A stretch of DNA of 64,000 nt from Anoplopoma fimbria (taxonomy: Eukaryota; Chordata; Actinopteri; Perciformes; Anoplopomatidae). The notes below the pieces were generated by a model, which was not told the origin of the DNA, did not search any database, and was given only the letters and a program-made list of their open reading frames with translations. The stretch covers positions 23,426,990 to 23,490,989 of the forward strand of contig NC_072454.1 in NCBI RefSeq assembly GCF_027596085.1. Reading direction: 5' to 3'. Made by a program: the position numbers and the translations under genes. Positions 36,601 to 49,930 of the stretch are shown piece after piece; positions within the stretch are counted from its first letter, which is position 1, and each line of letters opens with the position of its first letter.

Positions 36601-38664
36601 ATTCCTGCACCTTAGCTCTGTCATAAGCTATTTTCTGCTCCGCTGCAAATCCTAATTGATCGGGCTCAATCTTAGCTTTACATTACATGGGCAGATGACA
36701 TCACTTGATACAGATTTTATTTTTTTCGGCGTTCTCGCAGGCTAATGTTGTTTTGCCAGCTTTATGGCAACGCGCTGTCTAGACAAAGGCGTATGTACAC
36801 AGAAATCGGGTGTATAAATGTTTAGACAATCATTATTTTAATTTAAAAATGTTAAGGTTGACTTGTCATTGTTGGATGGTGGCAGCGTGAGTGTTATGCT
36901 TTGGCCTCCAGTGCTTTGGTGTCTTTCAAGCTCACATGCTTCAGGAAGCAAAGTCAAGAGTGAAGAGACCATAGTGTCATTTATTAGATAGCTGAAGATC
37001 AGGCTGTGGTGTCAATCTCTGCTAGCCCCAAAGGTTGTACTATATACACGCCTTTATTGTTTCAGTTGTGAAGCAATGATGAAGTCTTTTTGTGTCTGTC
37101 ATTTATGACAGTCAGCTTTCTCATAATAAAATAATCCCTTTATAATCCTCCACTATTTAAACGCATGACATATGATTAAATGGTGTGGTAAAGTTCATCA
37201 TACTAAATGAAAAGCAGGTATACCCTTAATGACAACTTCTTATTTTTTTCTTCTAAAAAAGCCCAGATGTATGATTTTATGTGCTGGGTTTTATAAATGA
37301 TTATAAACCCTAGAAGGAGGGATTTCTCCGCCTTAAGAATGCAATCCGTATCTTCATTTAAAGTTGAAATAACATTGGTCAAATACGAAAGCTGGTTGAC
37401 AGTAGCATTTTTCAGCTGTAATTTCTTCATAACACCTTGAATGTAGAGTTTGTTTTTGCTATGAAAACTCCCAGCACCAAGAGCACATTTTCTTCCAACA
37501 TACCGTAGTCTTTCTTTTTAACAAGACAATTAAGACGCTCTCAAACATCAGTCACTGCAGACTTTATTGGCATTCATTTCTTCAGGGTAGTACAGCAGCC
37601 TCCCAGAGGGGCTGCTAAATCAACCTTAAGACCTAAGACTAGTGCTTTAACCCCTTGACTACCTCTCTCCAGCTCCTCCCTTTAGACATTTACTAATAAA
37701 CAACAGGTCAGCACCTGCGATGGCAGGTGATTTATTTGACCCTGAGCAGCCATGACGAACGTGCAGTGGGAAGGGAGGCGGGGTGGAGGTTAAGGAGGGG
37801 AAGATCCTCACCAGAAAACCAGCTCCACAGCCCCGGAGGCCTGGAAGTTAACGCCCCCACAGTAAAGCACTTACGGCTCACTTCGTTCTGCTTCTCATCT
37901 GACTGTTTTCTTTATTTCCCCAGTAAAAGACGGCAGAATCGTTCCCGTTTATCACCATGAGCTCATAAAATGCCTGGAGGTTAGAATAGTCGCTTGTGTG
38001 GCGGTCGAGGAGGGAGTTGAGGTGCATCCCCAGCGTGTGACATCACTGAGCCGGACCACATTGTCCGACCTCCTCCCAAATAACTACACCCAGTCTTCTA
38101 CCTGCCAGGCCAGTCACACAGGGCCACCATGTCCTGGACCAATGATAAAGGATTAAAGCATGTTTCCCCTGCATCTGTCCAATGGATTGAGCTGATCAGA
38201 CAAGGTACAGTGCAGGATGTTGTCCAAGGACCTAACTAGAGCAGAATTATTGAGTAACAGGAAATTAAAAAATTCCTGCAATGCCGATCCACCACTCAAA
38301 GCAATTCTTTCGCAATCTGGCTTGCCCCCTCTCTGAACTCCAGCTATTGGGGGGTTTTTTTTTTTTTTTGGGCCCCGACAAAATATCTCCAAATAAAAGT
38401 AAGAAACAGGAAAAGCAAAGTCATGGTACCTTTTACTTTTTCCCAGTATAGTTATTGTTATATGCATCATAACAGTACAATGTTTACTGGATTCATATAA
38501 CAGCACGTAGAGCTCTGGGAGCGATCATTGGAAATGTATATATATATTTATATATATACCTAAAATAGTTTTTCATTAGAACCACTCATTTGGGATTCAG
38601 ATTTTGTGTTTATTTTTCCTCATGCTTTGAAACAAATTTTACAAATAGCCCAAACCGTGGAAAC
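33641..38664. other. Intergenic, nothing recognised
   Basis: Mostly unremarkable AT-rich DNA with homopolymer T/A runs (34992, 35933, 38347). No coding frame with a domain and no RNA gene was seen. Confidence 0.5.
38536..38558. repeat. (TA)n tract, self-complementary
   Basis: TATATATATATTTATATATATA; able to form a cruciform. It is an ordinary AT microsatellite. Confidence 0.85.
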
Positions 38665-39060
38665 ACAACTTCCGGTCAAGATGCCATTGGTCCAGGACTT
38701 TTTCCCATAGACTTACATCGGGAAAGAGATGCCTATAACTCAATCAATCTTTTTTTTAGATAAATCAACTTCCCAGTATGAACACTTGAATAACCCTTAT
38801 CGAAATCATTAGGTCCTTAAAGTTACAATTAAACACCAATAGTAAAGTTATTTTCCTTCCTCCGTTCATGTTAATGAGCTTGAGACCGAGCGGCTGGGAG
38901 GCGGGGTTAACGCTATTGCGTTTGTTCTATGGCCCTGTGGATGCAGAAGATCTCCTGAAGATCCAGCTTATTTTATTTGAATTATATATTCTGACCTTTT
39001 TTTGTTACTTGCGCAACTGAGCAACCTTCATAAGAATGAACGGGGGGCCGCCTCTAACAC
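38665..39060. repeat. Probable interspersed repeat, non-coding
   Basis: Phrases such as CCCATAGACTTACATCGGGA, CCAGTATGAACACTTGAATA, ATCATTAGGTCCTTAAAGTT and GCAACTGAGCAACCTTCATA recall a dispersed, non-coding repeat frequently seen in percomorph genomes. There are no terminal repeats that I can define, so type and borders are uncertain. The claim rests on memory of the family, not on a second copy in this window. Confidence 0.45.
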
Positions 39061-42000
39061 TGTTTCCTGCTCTCTTTACTCTTTATAGATCCATGATCGA
39101 ACCTGATCAATAACCCAGCTCCCAAAAGTGAATGAGAATGCTTGGAAGTTTCATTTAGTCAGATTCCAGGTTTTCTGTTTCATCCATTTGGGGTGTTTAC
39201 TTAGATCCTCTTGCCAAATGCAGATAGCTCTCTAGCTGTTAATTCCCTGCATAATACACGGGATAAAGGCCTAAATGTTCCACTGTTCCAAATCTCCCCT
39301 GAATAATTACACTGAAATTTTATTCCACATTTATGCCTCTTAGAGACTGATCCTTTTCCAGGAATTACAGGAAAAGAAACTAAAATCTTATAAATCAGAC
39401 TTTCGTCTTACCATGTGGGCAGTTTCCTTTTCAGTAAGGAATGTAACCACGTTTCCACAACCACTTTGTTTTGTATTACGCCAATCACAGCAAACATGCA
39501 TAGCTGGCTGAAAGTGCCTTGGTTGTAACAGACATGTTCAAACAGTCATATTCTCTCAGTATTCTTTTTACATTAACAAAATGAGACAGAGGGAAAATTA
39601 TTACACCGTGAAATGACCTGCGAGTTAGACTGTGTGCTTTTATGTGGGTGTTATTATGAGTTATGTGAACACATTACACAACCACCTATAAGTTACAACA
39701 GTCGCAGTCTGTAAAACTGTAAGCAGGTGTGAATGGAAACCGAACAGAAGTATCAAACTGTGACCGCAGGCCGGCGTTAACCTCCAAGATCAGTAACGTC
39801 GACCTTAAACCCCTCATGTAAAGTATTAACAAACGGAGGAAAAATTACAGGTGCTTTACTTTAGATTTCAGCAGCATGTGGGAACAGTTAATGCAGCACC
39901 ACTAATGTGGCCTAGCTGGCTGCTCTCATTAGTGGGACGGCTAAGGCTGGGGAGCAGTGTGATGGAGAACATCCAGGCCTATTTGTTCAAGACTTCAGCG
40001 CACCTAAACGCTACATGACGACTTTGTGAATTCGCTTCCTGCTCCGAAAAGAGCCACTCCTTCAAAAGGCAGTTCAGCTCAGATCACGCACATGCTCCAT
40101 CCGTCCTACGTTACCTCATTTTAACCCCAAACAGAACGGGGTCATACTGTGTGCAAGTAGTTCATTTGTTTTGACCGTCTGGGAACACCAGATGGGTGGG
40201 GTCTACTCAACTGGAACAGTCCAGACAGGGTCACAAAGTCTTTAATTCACAGTTCTTTCCTGTAATAGTCAAAACACTTTTGGTATTACATTGTTAATGT
40301 TTCATCTCTCACCTCATCTGGCCTCAAGACAAAACACGTGTCATCATAAGGGTCAGAAGATGACACGTTCAAACTAGAATAGTCTACAATTATGTTTGTG
40401 CTGCAGTAAATTTTTAATTTTAGTGGCTGCATCACTTCAAGCACCACAACTAAGAGAGTCTTGGGAGTGTGCATGTTGTTTCCTCCTCTTTGTTAATTGT
40501 ATTGTTCTCTGTGGTGGATACTTTTGGAGACAGTTTTCAGAAACCACCCTTGAAGAAAATTTGCACTGCTTTTTACAGTATGTACAGTTTCACACCACTT
40601 GCCTTGTGACAGGAACATTTTATACAGAAAAATATTGTTGGCAAACTACAAATAGTATAGAAAATGATTCGGAGCAATAATCATTTTTTTGACCACTTGA
40701 GGGCAACACAACAAGGAGTAAACACCTTTTAAGTGGCAAACGTTTTAGCAAACAGTTTTGTATTTACACATTCAGCAAATGCAAAGCAAGGATAGCATGT
40801 ATATGCAGTTTCTGGCACCTGATGAATGTCCAATATCTGTTTTTATACTCTTCTAACTCCCAAAACGACACAGATGAGAGCAGTGAGACTCAATCACAAC
40901 AGAAAGTTGGGGGCTGTATAACTAAACAATGAGATAAAGACGCTTAAACACACTTAAGAGCTGAGAGGAACTGCAGAGGCAAGTTGACTATGAGCGACAC
41001 TTTTTACATTAAATGACATTGTCAATATAAACATATTTATTCGGGCACCTTTAAGCAAAAGCAATGAGATGCAGGTCTGCTCCTGAAAATCACCTTATCT
41101 GTGTTTTACAATTGTTCATTTACAAATGGTCATTTCAGTCACTTTTAAGGAAGCAGAAAGTAAAATTAGCTTGCTATCAAGTTAAACTGTCAAACAATCT
41201 AGGAGCACTATATGACAGCAAAGACAGCATTTAATATAGTGGTGTGTACTTCATGCCTCATACAAAGTATAGCTGTGTTTGGCGCTGTCATCCACATTAC
41301 ATCAACCTCAGCCTAATTCTGCTCCATCCAAACAATAATTTGGATTAATTGTCAAAGAAAATCTCCCGTACACAAACACGACAGTGAACTCCTGCCCTGA
41401 AAGCTTGTGTATGTGTGCGTGTGTGTGTGTGTATTACGGCGGTAGCGAGCGGTTATTTTTCTCTCTGTCACAAATGCGAGGACTTGAGTGGAGTGTGAGT
41501 TGTGTTTGAAAGGTGGTAAACCTGCTGAGGCTCTTTAATTTCCCCCCTCTTCAGCAGCATGAGGGATGGTTCAAAGGGTGACTCTCTGACAGGGCATGTG
41601 ATCGCTCCTCCGTCCTTTATCTGCCTCACCACATTAGCACGTAAATGAGGCTGCACTTTGGGTTTTGGGAGCTGAAGCGTGCTCAGTGTAAACAGGAGTT
41701 GTAGCGTTATCGTTATTGGACAGATTTCTGACATCCTAACACCTCCGTTTCATTAACATTCAAAAAGGGCTGGGATTTTGACACTGCCTCTGTTTATACA
41801 GATTTTTGAATGCTTTGCAGCGGGGATTGTATACAGAATACTGTATACATAGTATCTCCACTGTTGAGTGGAGTTATACACTTCCATATTGGCAGCCTAA
41901 GCATCGTGGTGTAGACAGATGATTGTCCGACTAATGCTGAATGTTTGAAATGTTTCTTTGCTCAATCGTGACGTAAAAGGCTCCAGTCAGACCCTAAAGG

Positions 42001-42984
42001 ATGCTTTGGAAGAAGTGATCCCCAAGAACACATAGCTTTTAGTGTGAGTTGGAGCCAACATTGTATGTCTAGTTAGCTACAGTGCTATATTTCAATGTGG
42101 CTGGCAAATCAGTGTTGATGTGTATGCTGGAGTGTGTTCTCAGGCCTACAGTGGGGTGACTGCAGGGTCCTGAAACTCCATTGTGATTTGAGCAGAGCTT
42201 ATCGCATGGGAGAGAACTGGCAGCCTCTTAAAAGGTATTATATGTGCTCTCGTTCTCCTTCCCTCTGTCTGACAGGAGCCCTTGGGATGAAAGGGAAAAG
42301 CAGTGGAAAAAGAGACATCGGTTCCCGACATGGGGAAGTCTTTGTTTCTATTCTCTCCATCCCAAGTCTCTCCAGGAATCCTAATTTCCACCATTCACCT
42401 ACCTATCGGCAGATAAAAGCTGGTTGAAGGGGGGGATTTCCTCAATTGAGACAGCTTGTAACCAGTCTGCAGAAGGAGGGGGGGCACAAAGCTCTGGAGT
42501 GAGAGGAGGTTGGAGCACAGATTTCAAATCGCTTTGAATTCGAACACGCTGGTGAACGAGTTGTTCTAAAGGACGTTTTTCACAGAGGCTGATCTGAAAC
42601 CTGGCTGGGAGTCTCTGAGCAGAGAGTTTGGATAAGAACGGTGACACACACGACACCAGATCCACACCAGTCCTGAATATACCCAAGAGAAAAGAAAGGG
42701 AATAGAAGCTTGTGAGGGACTGAGCTCGCCATAGCCTTGTTTCTCATTATGTTGATTTCTTCAAACTGCTTTTATTAGGGCTGTTTTCTTTTTTGGGGGG
42801 GGAGGCGGGGGCCTGAGATGGTGATGTCCAAGTTCAGGGAATGCCAGGCCTGGCAGCTGACGTCCATAATGCGGCTGCTTGGCATTAGAACGAGGGAGGG
42901 GAAAGTCCATGCCAGTCTCTGGGGAGTGGGAGGTGTTAACTTCTAATGGCTTTCTCTGCCACGGCCCTGACATCTGCAGGGCTC
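39061..42984. other. Intergenic, little recognised
   Basis: Contains a weak repeat candidate (40.7 kb), a short GT array (41417-41432) and two adjacent small hairpins (41829-41873). No gene seen. Confidence 0.5.
40680..41060. repeat. Possible dispersed repeat (weak)
   Basis: The stretch opens with GACCACTTGAGGGCAACA, a phrase often found at the edge of fish repeats. It continues with GCACCTGATGAATGTCCAAT and AACTCCCAAAACGACACAGA, which also feel repeat-derived. Nothing in the window provides a second copy and no termini are visible. Confidence 0.25.
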
Positions 42985-43245
42985 CCAGCAAAAAGAGAGT
43001 GAGGCCTTTTTGAAAAATTAATGGAGCTGAATGCATCTCACAGCAAGGAGAGGGCTGGATTAATCAGCACATTAAGGGCTAGCTCCGGATTGGAAATAAT
43101 TATTGAAGCTGACAAGGTGCAGAGGTGCCGGTGCCAGCTCCTTTCAGGAATGCATTTTAAAAAGCAGTTTAAAAAGCCTTCAGATGTTGGCATTATCTTG
43201 CGTGACCAAATTAGGAGCAAATGAGAAAAGTTTATCTGGCATTTT
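42985..43245. promoter_or_regulatory. Candidate conserved non-coding element with dimeric GGATTAATC site
   Basis: Contains AAAATTAATGG at 43014-43024, GGATTAATC (43057-43065), a head-to-head GGATTA/TAATC site of the type bound by OTX/PITX/GSC homeodomains, and the palindrome AATAATTATT (43095-43104). The sequence is unique on both sides until the GT and poly-G repeats begin. Confidence 0.42.
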
Positions 43246-43280
43246 GGAGTATTGAAAGAGCTTAGGCTTTATAAATTATA

Positions 43281-43300
43281 CAGTGTGTGTTTGTGTGCGT

Positions 43301-43337
<37 letters not shown>
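43281..43337. repeat. (GT)n microsatellite, interrupted
   Basis: A GTGTGT block, a GCGTCAGC interruption, then about 17 GT units (43304-43336). It is followed within 50 bp by a 16-base G run. Confidence 0.93.
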
Positions 43338-43382
43338 TGCATGTGTGCGCACAAAAAGGGTGCAGATGTGTTTTCTGTAAGT

Positions 43383-43398
43383 GGGGGGGGGGGGGGGG
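43383..43398 (+). repeat. Poly-G run (16)
   Basis: Uninterrupted G homopolymer, able in principle to form a G-quadruplex. A second run of 14 G lies at 43647-43660. Confidence 0.95.
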
Positions 43399-43646
43399 AT
43401 GCAGGCAATGAGAATTATGGGCAAATCCTTTTCCACAAAAAAAAAAAACACCATAGGTTTCAGATTAAAAGAGGGTGGTTTGTTTTTTTTCTAGAGGAAC
43501 TGCACAAAACTTTAAGGGGGATTAATTTAAATGGGTGCTTGAAACTATCATAGTGTTTGTGCAAATGAAAAGTGGATGTCTTAACACCCTGAAAGAGCCA
43601 GACGGTAAACTGATTACTGTTGACCACCCATGAAAAGCATGAAGAA

Positions 43647-43660
43647 GGGGGGGGGGGGGG
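43647..43660 (+). repeat. Poly-G run (14)
   Basis: Uninterrupted G homopolymer, about 250 bp from the first G run. Confidence 0.95.
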
Positions 43661-43684
43661 CAGAGAAATTATTTAATAAGCGGC

Positions 43685-43840
43685 ATGTTTTTCTGCCTTT
43701 CAGAAATAATCCTCTATAATTTTTTTCTGGGATGCGTTACAGTCATCATTAATACTCTCTGCGATTCAGACATCATTTGCCAGATAATAGCTACTGCCAT
43801 CTGAACAGAAGCAAGGTGATGCAAGCCAAGTCAATGATAA
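43685..43840. promoter_or_regulatory. Candidate regulatory block
   Basis: GAAATAATCCTC, CATCATTAATACTC and CCAGATAATAGC in unique sequence directly right of a poly-G run. Confidence 0.3.
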
Positions 43841-44199
43841 GACCTATTTCTGTCAAAATGTTAACCATTGCCATTTTTATTGACAATTCTATTGAATAAA
43901 GTCCCACAAAATAACTTATTTTGAAAGTGGGTAACAAAAGTAAAAAAAATATTTTTTAAAAAGTAAAAAAATGGCAAAAATCTAACATAACAATACTCTT
44001 TATCGTCAGACAGAGCTATAGTATCTCAAGTGAGCTAACAGATTTGTTTTATGGTCTGGAACTGCTTCCCATAAAAGCTCCAGTGAAGCGAATGGCATTT
44101 GGCTTTGCAGCTACACCTTGATATCCCTACATATTTTATACATCCTCACTATTTAAACAATGTTACAAAAGGTCTGATCCTTTCTTTGGGCTGTTCTGC

Positions 44200-44665
44200 A
44201 TAAAAGGAATATGGCCGCAGCCCTGGAGGCAGACAGAATATGACCAATTGCATTGACGGTATTAATGTTAACATCATCATGGTGGTATGAAGACAACACC
44301 TTTGAAGATCAAAAGAAACTCGGTGAGGAATGCCAAATGTTTTACTGACTGTTTGATCTTTAAAGCCCCTCGATCAGATATGTAACCTTGGATAGAGATC
44401 TCCATTATGGCTGTTATTCCCTCTCAACTACAACGGCTCTGCAGGTAATGGCAACACACTCAATAACAAATTGGAGGGGCTGAGTGGCAGCAATCATCTT
44501 CACAAGCTCGGTTCCACCACAATGAAAAAAAAGTCACAAAATTCAGGCGGCAGCTGACACTTTAACACTGTGATTGAGCGATTACTTCAGCCAACACCGA
44601 CATAATTCTGTTGTCTCAAACGCCGCCGCCGTCCTCGGCCATGTAATTACATAAAGCATGACTAA
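44200..44665. promoter_or_regulatory. Candidate regulatory block ending in a 12-bp palindrome
   Basis: ACCAATTGCATTG, GGTATTAATGTTAACATC (overlapping homeodomain and HNF1-like cores near 44258-44275) and a perfect palindrome ATGTAATTACAT (44641-44652). No repeats inside. Confidence 0.37.
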
Positions 44666-47600
44666 AGTCAAACCCCAGAAAATAGGTGGATTTGCAGATG
44701 CAATCAGGTTTGTGATATACCCAATTCAAGGGATACAAATTTGATTTAACTATTTCCAGGGGTGATGTATGGAAAACGATGTTACCGAAAAGGCACGTAA
44801 ATTGAAAAAATAAATAGGAAAGAGATCATCTTAATTAGCTTGAAATTAGACTCATATTCCATGGTGCAGATATCAGAAATTGACATAGGTTAGAGATTTC
44901 AGTTATTTACCCACCGGTTGAGTTGCTGATTGCCATAGATTGCACATCACAGTTTGTATTTTTTCAAACGGCGTATCAGTGAAATTGTGTTTGTTTTATG
45001 ATGTAGACGATTATTTATCTACAGGTGTGAACAAAAAAATTACAACTGAATCACTTATCATTGAAAACTAAATCACTTCCGACGTTAATGTGCGTGTGTT
45101 TGTGCTCTTCTCCTCTGCCCCATTGCCTGTGGGTGTAAAGTTTAAGCTTTTACATTCGTGAAATCCAGCAGGATATTTACCACCTGTAAATGCTTACATT
45201 TACTTGAAACTCTAATTTCCCCAAATCCATGTGTGTATGATTGTATTTCTGAGACCTCGCCTCGGCTCCGTCGCCTCAGGGGCGGAGGCCGGTGCAGGGC
45301 TGCTGTACTCTGTAACACTATAACTACTGAAACTAAACGGCCCCGGACTCTACTGCTTGTCTTTTTATTACAGTACTTTTTAGGAATTTCAGCGGAAGTG
45401 TTGAATTGCTTTTGTATAGAAAGACCTTCCAGGTACTGATAGTATATGGATGTGTTTTATCATGTCCAAAGTATTCAAAAATAAATGTTGAAATTCACAG
45501 CCTGGTGGTTCTAAGAATGAATTATGCCTTAAGGAAATGACAAAACTTCACAAAAGTGGGTGTTTTTCGGGAAGACTTGTAGAGCTTGTCATTACTGGCC
45601 GTCCCACCCACTATTTTCTCCCTCTGTCTACAGAGCAACCCATCTCTGCCCCGCGGCCATAGCCTAAGGCAATGCATTCTGGGTTGTGTTTGAACACACC
45701 TCCCTCTCCTCTGTTCAAAAGCCGTTTAGATCACAGAAATATTTATGGATCCCTTTTGATTTTTTTTTACATATACTGTTGTGTGGTACGCACACGCGCA
45801 GGAGCACACACTCTTTGTTTTTTCTTCCGCACTTAAAACAGAAGTCGCTTGATTCATTTTGGTAATGGGTTAAAGAGCCACGAGAGCGCTGTGTCTATAA
45901 GAGAAGAGGCTGCTCTTGGAAATGTTTGACAGTTTTTTGCTGTGATGATCATTATCGTGTCGTTGCGAGGACAGAACAAATCAGCCCTAGTTTCCATGTT
46001 CACACATCACCTGCTGAGTAGTGAGACACGATCCACCTCAAGGTAACACCCCAGACTAAATAAATTATCTGTAACAGAAGAAATAGAGAATAACAACATT
46101 GCCAACATTGCACAGTAATATATTAAGGGTAGAAAATAGTTAAACCATTTATTGATATTCAACTGCTTTTGCACCATCTACATCTCAGTTTCCTCCATAT
46201 TCATAATACTCTGCCTCTCCTCGCCCACATTCCCTGCTTTGTGATCAAAACATGCAGTCACTTTTTAACGTTAACAAATACACCAAACGGTGCACATGCA
46301 CGCAAACCATAAGACAGAATCTGGGGCTCACAATAGCCTGCAATTAAACTTTCTGAAAGCCACCAAAAGAGATTTCATGAAGGTCAAGGGTCCTAGACTG
46401 GCACCATGGGTGCTGATGGTACAGTATGGTGGTGGAGCAGAGCTGTGATAAAGGGCAGCTGCTGGCGATTTAATGAGGGAGCAGGGGATGTGGCCCCCCA
46501 CCGCAACTCATCGTCACTTAATGGCACCACTAATCCCTGCAGAGACGGTGCTGTACACACAATTGGTCTGCCCTCCATGAGGCGAAATACCCCAGCAACA
46601 CTTTCTCACACCCAGCACCACCAGTTAGCCGTTCACAATCACTACGAAATGGTGCCTCTCTGAAAAACACAGACGACAGAAATGATGAGCTGCCTCCCAC
46701 AGGTGATTCAGTCCCAAACACAGCCTTTTGAATGTTGTTTCTTCCTAAGATCACCCCTTCATCCAGTTTAGAACTAAAGACATGGCATGCAGGTGTGAAG
46801 GACTAGAGGGTGTAAAGATGCGCCCATTATTTTTCCACTGCAAGGCTCCTCTGTGTGCGACTGCTGTTGGCTACACAACGCTAAACTGCATGGCGATGAG
46901 CGCTCATGCTTCCACGGTTTGGGTGTGAAGGGTCGAGACGGATCCATCTCTAACCTTTGGTCATGTTCAGATGCTTTTGACGTACTTTAAAGCAATCTTA
47001 ATTGGCCAGGAGCGTGAAACATGATCTATGAGCTGCTGGTTCACTTGCCTTTCACAACACTCTGCCATTATACGGTGGATTGTAGCTGACCTGTTAGCTG
47101 TGCCGGGAATTCTGTCCTACATTTTACTCTCCCATCTATTCAACAAGAGCCTCGAGCCACTGCTAACAGCAGCGATGTGCATATACAGGCCTCCTTTAGT
47201 TCACTTGTCAAACACAATGATGTTGGCTTTGTTTATATATGCCACCAGCAATTCCCCTGTCCATATTTGAACAGAGTCTCATTAGAATAGCTGAGAGAAG
47301 GAACTTGAATTTTCCCGTCCTGCTCACGGCACTCCACAAAAATAATCCAAGTATGAGTGTGGTGGTCTCAAGGAGAGGGATCACTTTGCTGCATCGCAGA
47401 CCCTTAAAGCTAATGTGTTTAGCATGCACGTCAAAGCAAGCGTGTTTCACCTGTAAAACATCTCAATATGTTAGCAAGAGTGCACGATAAGCATGACTCA
47501 CTTAAAAATATATACGCATGTAGAACACAATCGTTTTCACTGCCAACTGGGAGTTCGCCTTGTTCTCCTTCTCATTTCCCCTTGTCTGGATAATAATTTA

Positions 47601-48876
47601 CAGATTTGCTGTCTCACAGAGAGCACTCGTTCTTTGACTTAAGTTGATACTTAAGTCTCGGTGGGACTCTGGCGCAGCGGAAACAAAATCTTTATGATTC
47701 TTCGCTCCAACATATGTTTTTGTTTATGAGCAGTTACCTCTCCCTGGGAATTCACCCCGTCGTGTTGAGACACAGAGGGCATTTTTTTCATAGTTCAGAG
47801 GATATGCCCATACATGTAGTACTGCCCACCTGCCCAACACACACAAGCTCTCCGTCTATATACATAACACACACACACTCGCTGTCCCTCCCTCTGCCTC
47901 CGATCCAGATGTGCTGCGCTCCCGGCGCAGTCTGAGCTGCCAGCTGAGGCGAGAGCTTTACCCTGGCAGAGAGCAAAACGGCCAGATGAAACAGACAGAG
48001 GGGGATTAATGCTCTCCTCCCATCCTTATTGAGAACCTGAGTTTGCAACCGACCCATAATGCACTTACAAACTGGTTAGTTGCTGACTTTAATAAAGAAC
48101 AATGCTAACACACCACCTACATGAAGTCCTAAGAAATGATCGATTCTAACTTTGACACAATTATTGATTCAGACATTTTGTTCATCTTCATTTCAAAGAT
48201 AAAGAAATAAACCCTTGCAGCAGTGAATTATTGTTAGTGATAATTGTTTATGATATGTAGTTTGTCGAGACAGGGCAGACTGCTCTGGACCTCTGTGTTT
48301 TATGTTGCTTCATAAGTTCAACGAAAGCTCTTGATGGCACAGATGAATCTTAGAGTGCATGAAAGGAAGACGCAGGGCCAAAGAGTGTAAACCTCAAGGG
48401 GTGGTGCATATTTCTCTCCAAGAGGATTATGGGGGATTTTGTACACAGACACCTCTCGAAACCAAAAAGGGGCCACGGTGAATCAAATATGGAGTGGTGG
48501 TGAAAAAATGATATTTGCTTAGCTTTTCGTCCTGTGTGTTACATTTATTTTGTTGTGATAGTGTAATTAAAAAGAGGAAGGCTGGAATGTACAGAACTTA
48601 TTCCAACTCCATTCACAGCTGCTTTACAGAAAGACATGTGAAAAAAACTTTATCTGCATTTGGAAAAGATTTACAGTTAAAGAAGACAAATCAATGTAAT
48701 GTTTATCCTGTGGCTGTGAGTGCATATGATGATTAAAACAGAAATGGAGGGAAGCTCTCACTGCCGTTGCCCCCATCATCGTTGACAAATGGAGCAGCGG
48801 TAGAAAGGCCTCTTTGAGTGAGTTGTAACTTTCGGCAGCCCCTCGCAGGTGTGGGTGATCTTTCATCCTCCCAGCC

Positions 48877-48906
48877 CTCCTCCTCCTCCTCCTCCTCCTC
48901 CTCCTC
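48877..48906. repeat. (TCC)n microsatellite
   Basis: About ten TCC/CTC units. They produce serine-rich or arginine-rich spurious open frames on the two strands. Confidence 0.93.
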
Positions 48907-49228
48907 TGCCTCGGAGTCCTATCTCTGGCCTCCATCAGAAGTGAACGTGCTGCCCCAGGTTCAGCTTAACTCCACTCTGACAGACCAAAGGCCTCCCCTC
49001 CTCCTGCCCCTTTCCACCTCAACTCACACATCTCCTACAACAGGGGAAATTAGGGCTAGTTTAGCAGATCTTACAGCACCACTAAACACCGCCCCAGATC
49101 GCTCACTGATTGCCTGGCTCAATCCATTGTGTCCCCACCCCCACCCAACACCACCACCTCCACTCCCCTTCGCTTATCTTTGAGTTTGGCCAAAAGCAGC
49201 TTCTCTGCTCAGAACCACCACCCTTTAC

Positions 49229-49337
<109 letters not shown>

Positions 49338-49884
49338 CCTCCAGCGTGTCCAGAGAAAATATGTTACTAACTTATTTGTGAAAAGTCTCACAGCGGGGTC
49401 AATAGATAATATCAGTTGTGTTTGCTTTGTGATGTTGCAGAAACACACGTAAAGTTAATGTTTCTTTTAATTGCCGATTTAAAACGGACGGCTTGCTGTG
49501 TTTATGACCAACTGTACGAGCTCTTTTAAAGGTTAATTTCCCGGGTTCATCACGGACTTTGCGGAGTGGTAACAGGTTTACCTGGACTGGGATTGCTCTG
49601 AACAAAGTGGTTAATCAGTGGAAGATAGAGCAGTTTCCCACAGCACTGAATATTCTCTGTTAAAAGAATTAAATCTCACAAGGCGTGTATCAGATCCTTT
49701 TTTCTTTTAAGTATTACTCTTAGAGAAATTATGGATGATCAACCTTTGTGGTAAAATGCTGGGGTGAGCCTATCATTTGTCTCTCTTGTCAGTTTCCTGT
49801 TTTCCTGAGCTACTCCCCTGACCTGGCTGGCAGGTCCTGCCCTGAAGAGCACTTTCCCTTTCCTCAGTCTGCATTGGGCCGGCA

Positions 49885-49930
49885 GGGATGAAGGGAGGGA
49901 GGAAGGGAGGGAGGGTTGGAGGTGGGGGGT
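49885..49930. repeat. GGGA/GGAA-rich purine tract
   Basis: Imperfect GGGA repeats (GAAGGGAGGGAGGAAGGGAG) running into GGTGGGGGGT. Confidence 0.8.

Noticed and set aside
40687..40705. CTCF-like CCACTTGAGGGCAAC
   Set aside because: Mismatch at a key core base, and the phrase is common at the edge of fish repeats; not enough for a boundary call.
48624..48935. Open frame with an arginine-rich start
   Set aside because: The arginine run is the GGA/TCC microsatellite; the remainder has no similarity that I recognise.
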